This document shows positions 1-8,991 of a stretch of DNA of 64,000 nt, piece after piece (position 1 is the first letter of the stretch; each line of letters begins with the position of its first letter). Where the stretch lies: contig CAWIBU010000003.1 in assembly GCA_963834445.1 (NCBI GenBank), positions 248,001 through 312,000 of the forward strand. Direction: 5' to 3'. Below the pieces are notes generated by a model that was given only the letters and a program-made list of their open reading frames with translations, ran no database searches and had not been told where the DNA came from. The DNA comes from PALSA-350 sp963834445. GTDB lineage: Bacteria; Acidobacteriota; Terriglobia; Terriglobales; Acidobacteriaceae. A program made the translations under genes and the position numbers.

Positions 1-1
1 A

Positions 2-538
2 TTACTGCCGCCGGTACCGCCCGGATATCCCCGCACCCGGGAGAGTTTCGCTGCCTTCACCGGCCTGGCTTTCGATCCAGTCACCGCTGCGCAATCGGCC
101 GCGGACCTGACGCTGGCCCTGTTGTTCAATCCTCAGCGAGCCTCGCGTCTGGTGGAATATCATGCCCGCAACCCCAGCAATCCCGGCCTGGAGGAAGTGC
201 TGGGTGCCGTGCTCAAGGCCACCTGGCAAGCGCCGCGCGCCACCGGTCTGGGGGCAGAAACTCAGTCTGCCGTAGAATCGGCCACGCTCGAAAACCTGCT
301 CGGCCTGGCGGCTTCGAATCAGACGCTGCCCGAGGCGCGGGCGATCGCGCGTCTTGAAGTGACCGGGTTGAAGATGCAGCTCAGCGCGGCCAGTGCCCTG
401 CCCCGTGAGCGGCAAGCACACCGCGCCGCCGCACTGGCGCGGATCGCGGAATTTGAGCGCGACCCGGCGAAGTTCGTGCCCGCGGCGCCCATCGACGCGC
501 CTCCCGGCATGCCGATCGGCGAAGCAGACGAGCGTTAG
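2..538 (+). CDS. C-terminal end of a zinc-dependent metalloprotease-like protein (DUF4953/DUF5117 type), partial
   Basis: The reading frame is open from the window edge to the TAG at 536-538, so this is only the last ~178 residues of a larger protein. The tail resembles the C-terminus of secreted bacterial zinc-dependent metalloproteases of the DUF5117/DUF4953 type: a helical segment with NPQRASRLVEYHA, a Leu/Ala-rich helix, and a terminal PPGMPIG motif. The HExxH catalytic region would lie upstream and is not visible, so the assignment rests on the tail alone. The gene converges with the downstream ammonia-lyase and the two stop codons overlap by 4 bp (535-538). Confidence 0.6.
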   Translation, partial: LLPPVPPGYPRTRESFAAFTGLAFDPVTAAQSAADLTLALLFNPQRASRLVEYHARNPSNPGLEEVLGAVLKATWQAPRATGLGAETQSAVESATLENLLGLAASNQTLPEARAIARLEVTGLKMQLSAASALPRERQAHRAAALARIAEFERDPAKFVPAAPIDAPPGMPIGEADER

Positions 539-1518
539 TCGCGCAAGACGCCGGCAAACAGATCGTGATCGACATTGCCGCCGGTGGCGACAAGGCCCAC
601 GCGCTTACCCTGCAGCATTGGCTTCTCTTTCTGCGCGGCGGCGAGACCGGCTGCGCCTGCTCCTTCGACTACATTGTGGGTGTCGGTGAAGTAGGCTTTC
701 ATGGCTGCGGCAATCTCTTGCTCGCTCACCATGACCACGTGGTCGACATGCTTAAGCACCACGTCGAGCGCAGCCTGGTCGGGCACGCGGCAAGCCATGC
801 CATCGGCGAGCACGGTGCTCGCGGGCGCGGCCACCGCATGGCCAGCCGCGAACGAGAGCGCATAAGCCGGCGCCCGTTCGGCAGCCACGCCGACAATCTT
901 TGTCTTCAGCTGCAATCCATTGCGCACCGCGCAGCAGGCGCAGATACCCGATCCCTGCCCGATGGGCACATAGACCACATCCACGTCGGCCACAGCGGAG
1001 AAAAATTCCAGCCAGTAGGTGGCCACTCCCTTGACGATGTCGCGATGGTATGAGGGTACAAAGTGCCAGCCATGCTGATGCGCCAGCGCCTGGGCATGGT
1101 CTTTGGCTTCCTGAAAGTCGTGGCCGAATTCTATGAGGTCCGCGCCCTGGCCGCGCATGGCGGCATTTTTCTCGGCACTGTTGCCGTGAGGCACCACGAC
1201 ATGCGCGGGCACGTTGAACCGGCGCGCTGCCAGCGCGACCGACTGGCCATGGTTGCCGCGCGTTGCCGTGACCAGGGCGGTTGGCCCTTTGGCTTCGCGA
1301 AACAGCTCTGACGTGTAGACAATGGCGGTGCGCGCCTTGAAGGCGCCGATCGGCGTGTGGTTCTCATGCTTCACCCACACCTCGGTTCCCAGACGCTCGC
1401 ATAAAAGCGGCCACCGATATTGCGGCGTTGGAGGCATGATCGCATAGACAAGCTGCTGAGCTTCTCTCACTTCATCGATCGTCGGCAAATCCGTCGCTAC
1501 GAGCAGTTCGTTCGCCAT
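535..1518 (-). CDS. PLP-dependent threonine/serine dehydratase-family enzyme (fold type II)
   Basis: A 327-aa enzyme of the tryptophan-synthase-beta fold family. K61 in PIGAFKART matches the Schiff-base lysine of threonine dehydratases and hydroxyaspartate ammonia-lyases, and GQGSGICAC near residue 185 is the phosphate-binding glycine loop. The family deaminates Thr, Ser or 3-hydroxyaspartate to a keto acid and ammonia in the cytoplasm; the substrate here cannot be read from the sequence. The length suits a single catalytic domain with no ACT regulatory domain, so it is unlikely to be the feedback-inhibited IlvA. The ATG at 1516-1518 is preferred over the GTG one codon upstream because GGAGC lies about 5 nt before it. 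It converges on the upstream metalloprotease gene. Confidence 0.82.
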   Translation of the reverse strand: MANELLVATDLPTIDEVREAQQLVYAIMPPTPQYRWPLLCERLGTEVWVKHENHTPIGAFKARTAIVYTSELFREAKGPTALVTATRGNHGQSVALAARRFNVPAHVVVPHGNSAEKNAAMRGQGADLIEFGHDFQEAKDHAQALAHQHGWHFVPSYHRDIVKGVATYWLEFFSAVADVDVVYVPIGQGSGICACCAVRNGLQLKTKIVGVAAERAPAYALSFAAGHAVAAPASTVLADGMACRVPDQAALDVVLKHVDHVVMVSEQEIAAAMKAYFTDTHNVVEGAGAAGLAAAQKEKPMLQGKRVGLVATGGNVDHDLFAGVLRD

Positions 1519-1680
1519 CACAGCTCCATCCTAATCGTAGAGACCCTCAGAGTGATAGGAAGCGAAGGCCTCGCCAGCCCTCGCGCCCATATACCAATGA
1601 TAGAAACGTGGGGCATCCATCCAATTTTGATTGGGCCACACTACCACCAGTTGTACTCTACTGCTGACGAGGGCATAGGG

Positions 1681-2016
1681 ATGACACGTACTGCTGCAAT
1701 CATGACGTTGCTGTTTGCCGCGATCCTTGAAGCTGGCGGCGACGCTATCATGCGCGTGGGTTTGCATACCAGCACGATGAGCCGTCGCTACCTGCTATTT
1801 GGCGCCGCGGCGGCCCTTCTGTTCGCCTATGGCTGGACGGTCAACGCGCCGCCCTGGGATTTCGGAAAGCTGATCGGCCTCTACGTCGTCTTCTTCTTCC
1901 TGATCGCGCAACTTATCTCATGGCTCTTTTTCCAGCAGAGGCCCTCTCCGTTGATGCTTATGGGAGGATTACTGATCGTCGCAGGAGGCGTCGTTATCTC
2001 GTTCGCCAGCACGTAG
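1681..2016 (+). CDS. Small four-helix DMT/SMR-like membrane protein
   Basis: A 111-aa protein with four predicted membrane helices (about residues 6-27, 36-56, 64-84 and 89-108) and almost no soluble part. Size and hydropathy fit the drug/metabolite transporter superfamily, either SMR-like or a half-size EamA unit, which normally act as dimers in the inner membrane. The open frame extends upstream to 1420, but the ATG at 1681 begins exactly before the first helix and has AGGG-rich sequence just upstream. The substrate is unknown. The glutamate in helix 1 (AILEAGGD) is placed like the essential membrane glutamate of SMR pumps, but that parallel is inference. Confidence 0.68.
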   Translation: MTRTAAIMTLLFAAILEAGGDAIMRVGLHTSTMSRRYLLFGAAAALLFAYGWTVNAPPWDFGKLIGLYVVFFFLIAQLISWLFFQQRPSPLMLMGGLLIVAGGVVISFAST

Positions 2017-2024
2017 ACGCATCG

Positions 2025-2169
2025 CTATTTGCCTGAGGTTTGCCGCAGGAAGCTGACCAGGTCGCTGTGCTCCTGTGCACTCGTCACGTGGAGCTCCATG
2101 TTGTTGCTGGCCATGGTAAGGGAGGTTTTCGATCAGCACATTGCCACGATAGCGGCGAGCGGGCTCCAT
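2025..2169 (-). pseudogene. Possible vestigial 3' end of a secreted/cytochrome-like gene
   Basis: Two adjoining minus-strand frames read like pieces of one coding sequence: a stretch containing GNVLIENLPYH, then after a shift of frame MELHVTSAQEHSDLVSFLRQ up to a TAG at 2025-2027. A DLVxFLR-type ending is common at the C-terminus of cytochrome c-like proteins. No start, upstream domain or CxxCH is present, and the continuous frame is stopped by an in-frame TGA. This could equally be chance. Confidence 0.22.
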
Positions 2170-2267
2170 TAGGGTCGCGTGAGCTACCTGCTTTAGTCAG
2201 GGTGACAAATCCCGCACGAAGTTGCGTGCGATGGAGCAGGTTCTGCTCTCGGCTGAGAGAATGGGAC

Positions 2268-2438
2268 ATGCCAGATGAAACGGCGAAGCCGACCCCGCAA
2301 ACGGCGGCTCTCCAGCCAGGAGAGGATTACTACTACGACGGCCCTTACCTGGTCTTTACCGCGGCTTATCACTTGAAGCGGGGGACGTGCTGTAACTCGG
2401 GATGCCGGCATTGCCCTTACCGAAGCTCCTCGCTATAG
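2268..2438 (+). CDS. DUF5522-like small cysteine-rich protein
   Basis: A 56-aa protein. After a short proline-rich leader it carries PGEDYYYDGPYLVFTAAYHL followed by KRGTCCNSGCRHCPY. This matches the small DUF5522 family, whose signature is a YxxGxxVFTxxYHLxRGxCCxxxCRHCPY block. The five cysteines and one histidine could bind a metal; function is unknown. The ATG at 2268 is the only good start and gives the usual family length. It lies alone between a membrane protein and the convergent VWA gene. Confidence 0.72.
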   Translation: MPDETAKPTPQTAALQPGEDYYYDGPYLVFTAAYHLKRGTCCNSGCRHCPYRSSSL

Positions 2439-2605
2439 GCAGCAGCGCAGCAAAAAGCAGGGCGGCCAGTAGGAAAAGATTGACAGCGTTGGAGATCGCA
2501 AGATTGCGAATCGTCCGGGAAACGACGGTTGGCTCGAGACTGTCGCTGGTCATCCTGGTCATGGCACAGGTTGGATGCACGCCGCAGCGAGTCGACCCTG
2601 ATTTA

Positions 2606-4729
2606 TTACATCGCGGGCGGAACTGCAGGCGGCGCGGTGGGCCGAACCAGCAACGCCTGACGGGGAAAACTGAAGGTGCCCCCAGCATCGTCGATTACAT
2701 TGACCTGGCAAATGTAGAGCCCGGCGGTTAGCCGGTCGAGTGGAATGTCAAAGGTAAAAGCCACTGCTCCGCGCCCGGGCACGTTAATACTGTCGGCCTC
2801 AACCAGGGGCGTTTCAAAGACCTTGGTCGTTCCCTGCAGAAACTCGATGCTGGTCAATACCTTGTTGCGTGGCTTGGCCACCTTGGCGGCGCCGGCGCTT
2901 TCCTGTGCGGGGTCATAAACCTCGTAGAGCAGGTACAGGTGCTGATCGTTGCGGAATACATGGGCCACATTCGGGACCCAGGTAAAGCCTCCGTTGGAAA
3001 GTGGGTTGGTGTCGTCCTTTTTACCGGCGGCGACACGCTGGCTGGAAAGAACCACGGAACTGAGCTTCAAGGGAAACTTCTTCAGGTCGGGAAGGTTGAT
3101 ATCCGTTTCGAAGGACCCCATGCGGCCGGTCTCGTTCTCACGGACGACAAATTTCAGATGGTACTTGCCCAGAGGCAGACTGAAGTTGGTGGTGTACTGG
3201 ATATTCTTGCGGGAAACCTGCTGCGCATCGTCGATGGCCAGCTTGACCGTCTGGCGGATCTCCGCCATATCCTGCCCGGCGGTGTTCTTGAGTTCACCGA
3301 TGATGTCGAGGGTGGCTTTGCTGCGGTCCCCTCCCTTGACAAAGGGAATTTGTGAGCCGGGCACGATCAGCGAAACCGGCACGTCGAAGTGAGGAACGCC
3401 GGCGCCTGTATCGCTGCGGAAGTAGTACGCCTGCAGGTAGAGTTCGACATCCGTGGCGGGCAGGTCGCTATTAAGCTGCTCCTGTAACTGCCGCTCCCGC
3501 TCGTCCTTGTTGGCGTGGCGATAGTCCGCCGGAGCATAGTAGCCGGGCCGGTACTCGAGCTTGACGTTGGGACGATTGATTTTGATGGTCAGCCGGCGAT
3601 AGCGGCCGTCCCGCACCGTATCTGTGGAGCGAAAGCCGATCACGTAGTAGGCCGATGTGTCCTGCTGGATGCGCTGAAAGGCCGGCGAAAAGTCGTTGGA
3701 ATCGAAAAAAGCCTTCCCCCCGGTATCGGAGGAAAGGGTCGCCATCACTTCCTGGGTGTTGAAATTCGAATCCAGGTTGTTTTGCAGAGCCGCGCCGTTG
3801 TAGCCGCTGGTGCCGCGCAGGCTGCCGGTCGAAGCGTCGCCCAGGGGCGAAATCGCTTCCAGTCCGCGGGTATCGACGGAATAGATAGACATGTTCGCAC
3901 GCACCGAGGCGTTGATGGCAGAGTGCAGCGAAGCCTGGTTCTCGATGCCGTCGCGCTGAATACCGCCGGAAAAATAAAGCAGCGACTTTTTCTCGTTGAT
4001 GTAGGCGAGCGAGTGGGCGATGTCGGCGAAGGCAAACAGCTCGCGGTCGGTGTTGACGTCGTTGTACTCCTGCTCGTCGGCCGTGAACGAGGTTGTGTCC
4101 TCCACCTGGTTGGTGGTACTGGTGGCTCCCGCTTGAAAGCCGGCCCCCTGCGTCCCTGAGTAGGCATTGACCGCATTCAGCAACAGTTGCTTATTGGCGG
4201 TGAAGTCGCGATCCAGCGACAGTGACTGATCGAGTGAGACGACGGCCACCAGATCTGCCGGCTGCATCTGCCGGTTGATGTAATTACGGGCTGCATCCTG
4301 CGCCCGCTCCAGATCTTCCGGCTGCATGGAAGTGATGTCAAAAAACATCACAATCAGGCGATGATTGCGCAACTCGGTCGATGTGGCGCTGCGGTTCATG
4401 CTGCCCATGATCGAGTTGGGCGCTTTGCCGTTCACGGTGGCTTCATTGAGCGGCGCTGCCTGGTCGACGCTCTGAAAGTCAAAGCTGATGATCTTTTGCG
4501 GCTTGCCATTTTCCTGAACCGTGAAGTCGTTGGCGGTGAGACCGCGCACCACTTCTCCCGTCTTCTTATCGCGCACCACGATGTTGGTCAGCACCAGGTT
4601 GCTGTCGACTTTGAGCGTGTAGGCGGTTTGGGTATCTGGCTGGCTCTGATCCTGCGCCGGCAACGGCAACGCGAGTAGAAGCGGCAACGCGAACGAGGCG
4701 AATTGGCGGAAGCGGCTGTTTGCGTTCAT
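2606..4729 (-). CDS. Secreted VWFA-related acidobacterial protein
   Basis: A 707-aa exported protein. Residues 1-25 form a signal peptide ending at PLPAQ. Residues ~40-85 form a beta-rich lead-in containing LTANDFTVQENGKPQKI, typical of the VWFA-related Acidobacterial domain family. The von Willebrand A domain follows at about 122-395 with an altered MIDAS (D131-x-T133-S134 rather than DxSxS). The last ~300 residues look like beta-sandwich repeats. The role is probably protein-protein or matrix contact at the cell surface. It is the last gene of a minus-strand operon, starting 12 nt after the TonB receptor stop, which suggests the receptor and this protein work at the same surface site. No enzyme motif was seen. 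Confidence 0.82.
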   Translation of the reverse strand: MNANSRFRQFASFALPLLLALPLPAQDQSQPDTQTAYTLKVDSNLVLTNIVVRDKKTGEVVRGLTANDFTVQENGKPQKIISFDFQSVDQAAPLNEATVNGKAPNSIMGSMNRSATSTELRNHRLIVMFFDITSMQPEDLERAQDAARNYINRQMQPADLVAVVSLDQSLSLDRDFTANKQLLLNAVNAYSGTQGAGFQAGATSTTNQVEDTTSFTADEQEYNDVNTDRELFAFADIAHSLAYINEKKSLLYFSGGIQRDGIENQASLHSAINASVRANMSIYSVDTRGLEAISPLGDASTGSLRGTSGYNGAALQNNLDSNFNTQEVMATLSSDTGGKAFFDSNDFSPAFQRIQQDTSAYYVIGFRSTDTVRDGRYRRLTIKINRPNVKLEYRPGYYAPADYRHANKDERERQLQEQLNSDLPATDVELYLQAYYFRSDTGAGVPHFDVPVSLIVPGSQIPFVKGGDRSKATLDIIGELKNTAGQDMAEIRQTVKLAIDDAQQVSRKNIQYTTNFSLPLGKYHLKFVVRENETGRMGSFETDINLPDLKKFPLKLSSVVLSSQRVAAGKKDDTNPLSNGGFTWVPNVAHVFRNDQHLYLLYEVYDPAQESAGAAKVAKPRNKVLTSIEFLQGTTKVFETPLVEADSINVPGRGAVAFTFDIPLDRLTAGLYICQVNVIDDAGGTFSFPRQALLVRPTAPPAVPPAM

Positions 4730-4741
4730 CCGAATTCTCCT

Positions 4742-7700
4742 CTAGAACCGGTACCGTGCGTTGAAAGTAAATTGACGCATGCCGGCAGCCGAGGTTACCT
4801 GCCCATAGGTTCCCGAACCCAGCGTCGTATCCACCCCTGAATACTGGACTGTGTTCAATACATTGCTGGCCGTGCCGCGCATCTCAAAGGTCCGGGTTTC
4901 TGAGAAGCGAACCGTCTTGGAAAGCGATGCATTCAGCGTGACCGTCCCCGGCCCCGGAATGGAATAGCGGGAAGCCGTGCCGTAGGTATTGGCCGGCGCA
5001 ACAAAAGCGTTCTTGTTAAACCAGTTGTCGAGCGACCCGCCGCCGGCTTTCAGGGAAACACCGGGAACCAGGTCAGGACGCAAGGAAGCAGTGGTTCCGC
5101 GCGCCACTTCGTCTACGGTTGCCTCATAGTGCGGCGTCAGCCCTTCGCCCGTTCCAAAACCAAATGTGCCGGAAGCAGAAATGCCGCTCATCGCATGCCC
5201 AAGCCATCCCGTGTTCACCCAGCGTTCATCCGGTCCAAACGGTAATTCGTAGAGAAAGTTGCCGTTGAATTGATGGCGTATGTCGAAGCTGGAATTCGAT
5301 TCTTCGGCCAGCAGGTTCTGCCAGTTTTGCGCCACCACCGTGCCTGTCCCGCCGTTGCCTCCAATGGAGCTGGCGTTGTCGATAGAGTGGCCGTAGGTAT
5401 AAGTCCCACCCAGCGAGATTCCGCGCTGCAGACGCTTGCGCACGCTCACCGTAAGGGCGTTGTAGTTGGAGAAGGCGACGGAGTCCTCGTAGTCGTAAAA
5501 CACGTTGCTCAGCGAGCTATTGGCTGTGCGTCCCGGCGCATCGACGATGTCGAGGCGCGTTCCCTTTGACCCGTTGTAGCCGATGTTGAGCACGATGCCC
5601 AGCAGGAGGGTGCGCTGCAGATTCAGGTTCCACACCTGCACGTAAGGCAGCCGGTAGTTCTTGTTCACGGCGTAATTGCCTTCGGATTGTGTCGCCGGAA
5701 AGCCGTCGGCCAGACTGATGTTCGCGCCTGCGGTGGTTGCGTTGGTCTGGACGTTCGCATAAGGCGGCTGGAAGGCGAAGTCCTGGATGAATTTCGCGTA
5801 CTGGCCGACGGCGTAGTTAATACCGAAGCCCGCGCGCACCACGGTGTCCTTCATCACGCGCACGGCGATGCCGATCCGCGGAGAGAAATTGTTGCGCTCG
5901 GGGTAGATCAGGTCGCGGGGATATTTTCCGGTATAAGGTCCAATGCCACCGGAAAGAACGGTTTGGACAGAACTGAAATTGTTGCCGGTATCCAGCGTCG
6001 ACAGGCGATCGAACTTTTCCGAGTAGGGCGAGTAGTACTCGTAACGCAGCCCGAAGAGAAACGTCAGACTGGGTAGTGCCCGCCAACTGTCCTGGCCATA
6101 AGCATCCCAGGAATTTTGCCGCAGGTAAGACTTCTGGTAAGGGGCTTGCAGCGTCGTTTGCTGGGGCAAACCGAGCAGCAGATCGGCCAGCGAAGAACCC
6201 GTCGCGGTACTGGTGCTGCTGCTACCGGGCTGCTGGGTGAAGAGGCCGGTAAAGATGTAGGTACCGGTCACGTTGCCGGTGTTGCCAAACAGGTCGTTGT
6301 GGACGCGGCGGAAATCTCCCCCAAACCGGAAATTATGCTTCTTGTGGATCCAGGAAGTGGAGTCAGACGCCGATATCGTCTGATTCACCTGGAAGTTCGG
6401 CTGCTGCTCATTCATGCTCGTGAACTGGTTCAACGTCAGATTGGGCAAGCCGTAAAGCAGCGGATCGTTGGGCAGTCCTGCGAGTCCAATCTGGCTGGCA
6501 ACATCGGTGGTGCTGGTGAAATTATTTTTCAGTTGGGTCTGACTGCGGGTCCAATTTAGGGTCGGGTTCGTGGTTAATCTGCCTTTGCCGATCGAGTAAC
6601 CCAGCGCCAGCGAGTATTGGTGCGACTGCTGTTTGCCTCCCAGGTCGGGGAAGAGGCTAAGCTCGTCCGCTGCCGCATGGCTGTAATTGAAATTGACGTT
6701 CATGCTCTGGCGCAGCGCGTTGCCGCCCTGCCCGAGATATTGCCGAATCATCCCGAACAGCGGAGAACCGCCGGAACTGGAGCCGAAGCTATGCAGAAAG
6801 CGCACCCCGATGCGGGTGGTGTTCGATTCGGAGGAGGCCAGCCGCTGGTAGTTCTGGAACTGGCCGGGCAGAGTCGGCGCCGGAAAGTAGCCAAGCAGCA
6901 ACGTAGCCTGGTTTTTAATCCGGTCCGCCGGGATCACGTTGTTGGGAAAGGGAGCCTTGGTACTCGGATCGTAGATCACGATCGGAACACCTTGCTGATT
7001 GGTGAGCGCAGACAAGTCGCCCTGGCGCTCAGCCTGCGTGGGCACGCTGCCGTATTGGCTAAACGGTGAAGAAGACCGTTGTCCGGAAGCGTTGAAGAAT
7101 AAAACGTCTTTCGTATCGTGCGTGATCAGACGCGGAATATAAGGCGCACCCATAAAGGTGAGGCCAAACTGATTTTGCGCGTAGCTGGGCTGCTGCTCGT
7201 TTTGCCCCCGCACCGGGAAAGGTGTGGCGTTCAACGCGCTATTGCCGCCGGTCCAGAAGAATGCGCCGTGAGGCTGGTTGGGCTTAAAGTTGCGGAAGTT
7301 ACCGAATCCTCCGCCACCCAGGCGGCCCCCTCCTCCGCCACGACCTCCGCGGCCACCGCCTCCCCCACCGAAGCCGCCGCCTCCAAAACCGCCGCCGCCT
7401 CCCGGCCCACCACCACCTCCGGGACCACCGCCGCCGGGACCACCGCCGCCGGGACCACCGCCTCCCGGGCCGCCGCCAGGACCACCGCCGAGGGATGCAT
7501 CCATCTCTGCGTTCTGGCGAAGTTGTTCCATGTCGATCCCCGCAAAGGGATTGGTCGTTCCCGACTGACCGGTCACCGCGACCGAGTCGGCAGAGAAATC
7601 CGCGTTGTTGGCCAGCGACGGCAGGGCCGCACCTGCAGCCCCGGTGTTGTTCCCTGCATCCGCCGTGCCCGCGAGAGCGGCCAGCAACGCCAGGTTTTGC

Positions 7701-8203
7701 GCGCCGCCACCGGTGTTACGCCGAACGGTGCCCGCCTGGCGTCCGTTACCGCCTTGCCCTGCCTGCCCCAGGTTCCCCGCTATTGTCTCCGTTGCACTCT
7801 CTGCCGGGACCCGTGAGGCCAGAGTCAGCGCAAAATCTGCCTGCTGGTTCACCGGCGTGGTCCCCGTCGGTTTCAACAGCGCTACCTTGGTCTCCGCAGC
7901 AAAGGCAGAAAGCTCTGTCTTGAGCACATACCGGCCGTTGCTGGGGATAGTCATCGAGTAGTTGCCATTGATATCCGTGACGGTGGCGTATCGTTGCCCG
8001 CTCAGCGTATTGGTGGCGACAATGCTGACCCCCGGCAGTGGAACGTTACCCGCCTTGACCGTGCCGTGTACTGTGCCACCAGCGACCGGGCCACCCGCTG
8101 CAGCAGACGGCCCAGCGGCAGCAGGCGCGGCCTGCGCCCCCACGCGCAAAGGGGCGCCAACGAGTGCGCCGGCCAGGCAAAACAGCGCGATACCGTGAGT
8201 CAT
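4742..8203 (-). CDS. TonB-dependent receptor, Oar-like, with carboxypeptidase-regulatory-like N-terminus and Gly-rich linker
   Basis: A 1153-aa outer-membrane protein. Signal peptide at 1-23. A CarboxypepD_reg-like beta-sandwich follows at ~44-120 (GTVHGTVKAGNVPLPGVSI, then DINGNYSM). Residues ~239-304 are almost pure glycine with P, R and F. A plug and large beta-barrel follow, ending in NARYRF, the aromatic C-terminus expected of an outer-membrane barrel. Such receptors import oligosaccharides, peptides or metal complexes; the substrate cannot be deduced. The ATG overlaps the TGA of the upstream DUF5666 gene (ATGA), so the two are translationally coupled, and the VWA gene follows 12 nt downstream. 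The glycine tract is much longer than usual for this family and is encoded by a GC-rich repeat prone to slippage. Confidence 0.87.
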   Translation of the reverse strand: MTHGIALFCLAGALVGAPLRVGAQAAPAAAGPSAAAGGPVAGGTVHGTVKAGNVPLPGVSIVATNTLSGQRYATVTDINGNYSMTIPSNGRYVLKTELSAFAAETKVALLKPTGTTPVNQQADFALTLASRVPAESATETIAGNLGQAGQGGNGRQAGTVRRNTGGGAQNLALLAALAGTADAGNNTGAAGAALPSLANNADFSADSVAVTGQSGTTNPFAGIDMEQLRQNAEMDASLGGGPGGGPGGGGPGGGGPGGGGPGGGGGPGGGGGFGGGGFGGGGGGRGGRGGGGGRLGGGGFGNFRNFKPNQPHGAFFWTGGNSALNATPFPVRGQNEQQPSYAQNQFGLTFMGAPYIPRLITHDTKDVLFFNASGQRSSSPFSQYGSVPTQAERQGDLSALTNQQGVPIVIYDPSTKAPFPNNVIPADRIKNQATLLLGYFPAPTLPGQFQNYQRLASSESNTTRIGVRFLHSFGSSSGGSPLFGMIRQYLGQGGNALRQSMNVNFNYSHAAADELSLFPDLGGKQQSHQYSLALGYSIGKGRLTTNPTLNWTRSQTQLKNNFTSTTDVASQIGLAGLPNDPLLYGLPNLTLNQFTSMNEQQPNFQVNQTISASDSTSWIHKKHNFRFGGDFRRVHNDLFGNTGNVTGTYIFTGLFTQQPGSSSTSTATGSSLADLLLGLPQQTTLQAPYQKSYLRQNSWDAYGQDSWRALPSLTFLFGLRYEYYSPYSEKFDRLSTLDTGNNFSSVQTVLSGGIGPYTGKYPRDLIYPERNNFSPRIGIAVRVMKDTVVRAGFGINYAVGQYAKFIQDFAFQPPYANVQTNATTAGANISLADGFPATQSEGNYAVNKNYRLPYVQVWNLNLQRTLLLGIVLNIGYNGSKGTRLDIVDAPGRTANSSLSNVFYDYEDSVAFSNYNALTVSVRKRLQRGISLGGTYTYGHSIDNASSIGGNGGTGTVVAQNWQNLLAEESNSSFDIRHQFNGNFLYELPFGPDERWVNTGWLGHAMSGISASGTFGFGTGEGLTPHYEATVDEVARGTTASLRPDLVPGVSLKAGGGSLDNWFNKNAFVAPANTYGTASRYSIPGPGTVTLNASLSKTVRFSETRTFEMRGTASNVLNTVQYSGVDTTLGSGTYGQVTSAAGMRQFTFNARYRF

Positions 8204-8889
8204 TGCACGGGAGCCGATGGAGCCGATGGGGGACCGGGCGGTTGGCCTGGCCGCCCCGCTCCGGAATTCGCTCCAGGCGTCATGATGCGCAGATTGGTGG
8301 CCAAGAAGGTATCAGCTTGCAGTGCACCCTGAGCCGTCACAAAGTCTCCTACCTTTATATCGGCCAGGGTCACGTCTTCCCTGCGCTTGCGAAAAGACGT
8401 GTTTTCGTCCACCGCGATCACCTGCACTTGCTTGTCATTGGCGCGTTCAATGGTGATCTTCAACTCATGAATGGCGGTCACCTTACCCGCCACCCAGGTC
8501 TTGCCGAAGCCGGCCCGGGCCTCGCGCACCTGCGCGGCATCGATATCGAACAACACCACCGCGCCCACGGTTTTCGCCTTGGCATCGACGATTCCGCCCG
8601 CCATCAGCATGTCTCCCACGTGGATCTCACTCGCCTCGATCGGCTGCCGCTCCTTCATCAGCCGGGTGTTCGCGCTAAAAAGAACCTTGTAAATGTCCCC
8701 CTCGTCCGTCCGGACGGTGAAGCTATCGGCAGCGGTGGCGGTAACCGTCCCGCGCACCCCATTGCCGCGGCCGAAAGCCCGGCCCATGCCGCCGTCCGGC
8801 GGCCCATCGCCCTCCTGGGCGTGGACCAGGGTGGCGGCCAACATCAGGGCCGCAAGAGTCATCATCAACTGTCTTGCCACACGCTTCAT
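8200..8889 (-). CDS. Exported DUF5666 domain protein
   Basis: A 229-aa protein with a signal peptide (MKRVARQLMMTLAALMLA, cut near VHAQ). Two successive DUF5666 units follow (about residues 45-120 and 125-200), each an OB-like beta domain of the form GxVTAxxxxSFTV...DxxTxF...xVGDxVxAxG. The C-terminus is low-complexity PGQPPGPPSAPSAP. The ATG at 8887-8889 was chosen over upstream alternatives because it begins the signal peptide. It is the first gene of the DUF5666 > TonB receptor > VWA operon and ends in an ATGA overlap with the receptor. Function is unknown; the context suggests a periplasmic or surface partner of the receptor. Confidence 0.78.
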   Translation of the reverse strand: MKRVARQLMMTLAALMLAATLVHAQEGDGPPDGGMGRAFGRGNGVRGTVTATAADSFTVRTDEGDIYKVLFSANTRLMKERQPIEASEIHVGDMLMAGGIVDAKAKTVGAVVLFDIDAAQVREARAGFGKTWVAGKVTAIHELKITIERANDKQVQVIAVDENTSFRKRREDVTLADIKVGDFVTAQGALQADTFLATNLRIMTPGANSGAGRPGQPPGPPSAPSAPVQ

Positions 8890-8991
8890 CGAGGAGCCAC
8901 CAATTGCACCCTTAGACGATACCGGTAATGCTATGGACGCAATCATAGGCGGATACGTTGTCGTCCAGCGGCACTGCGGTAAACTGCCGGG

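Noticed and set aside
2356..2562. Minus-strand ORF with one hydrophobic helix (68 aa)
   Set aside because: It overlaps the DUF5522 gene antisense, has no ribosome-binding site, and most of it lies in a 167-bp gap; no family pattern.
7278..7568. Proline-rich plus-strand ORF
   Set aside because: It is the antisense of the polyglycine linker of the TonB receptor; Gly codons read backwards give Pro.
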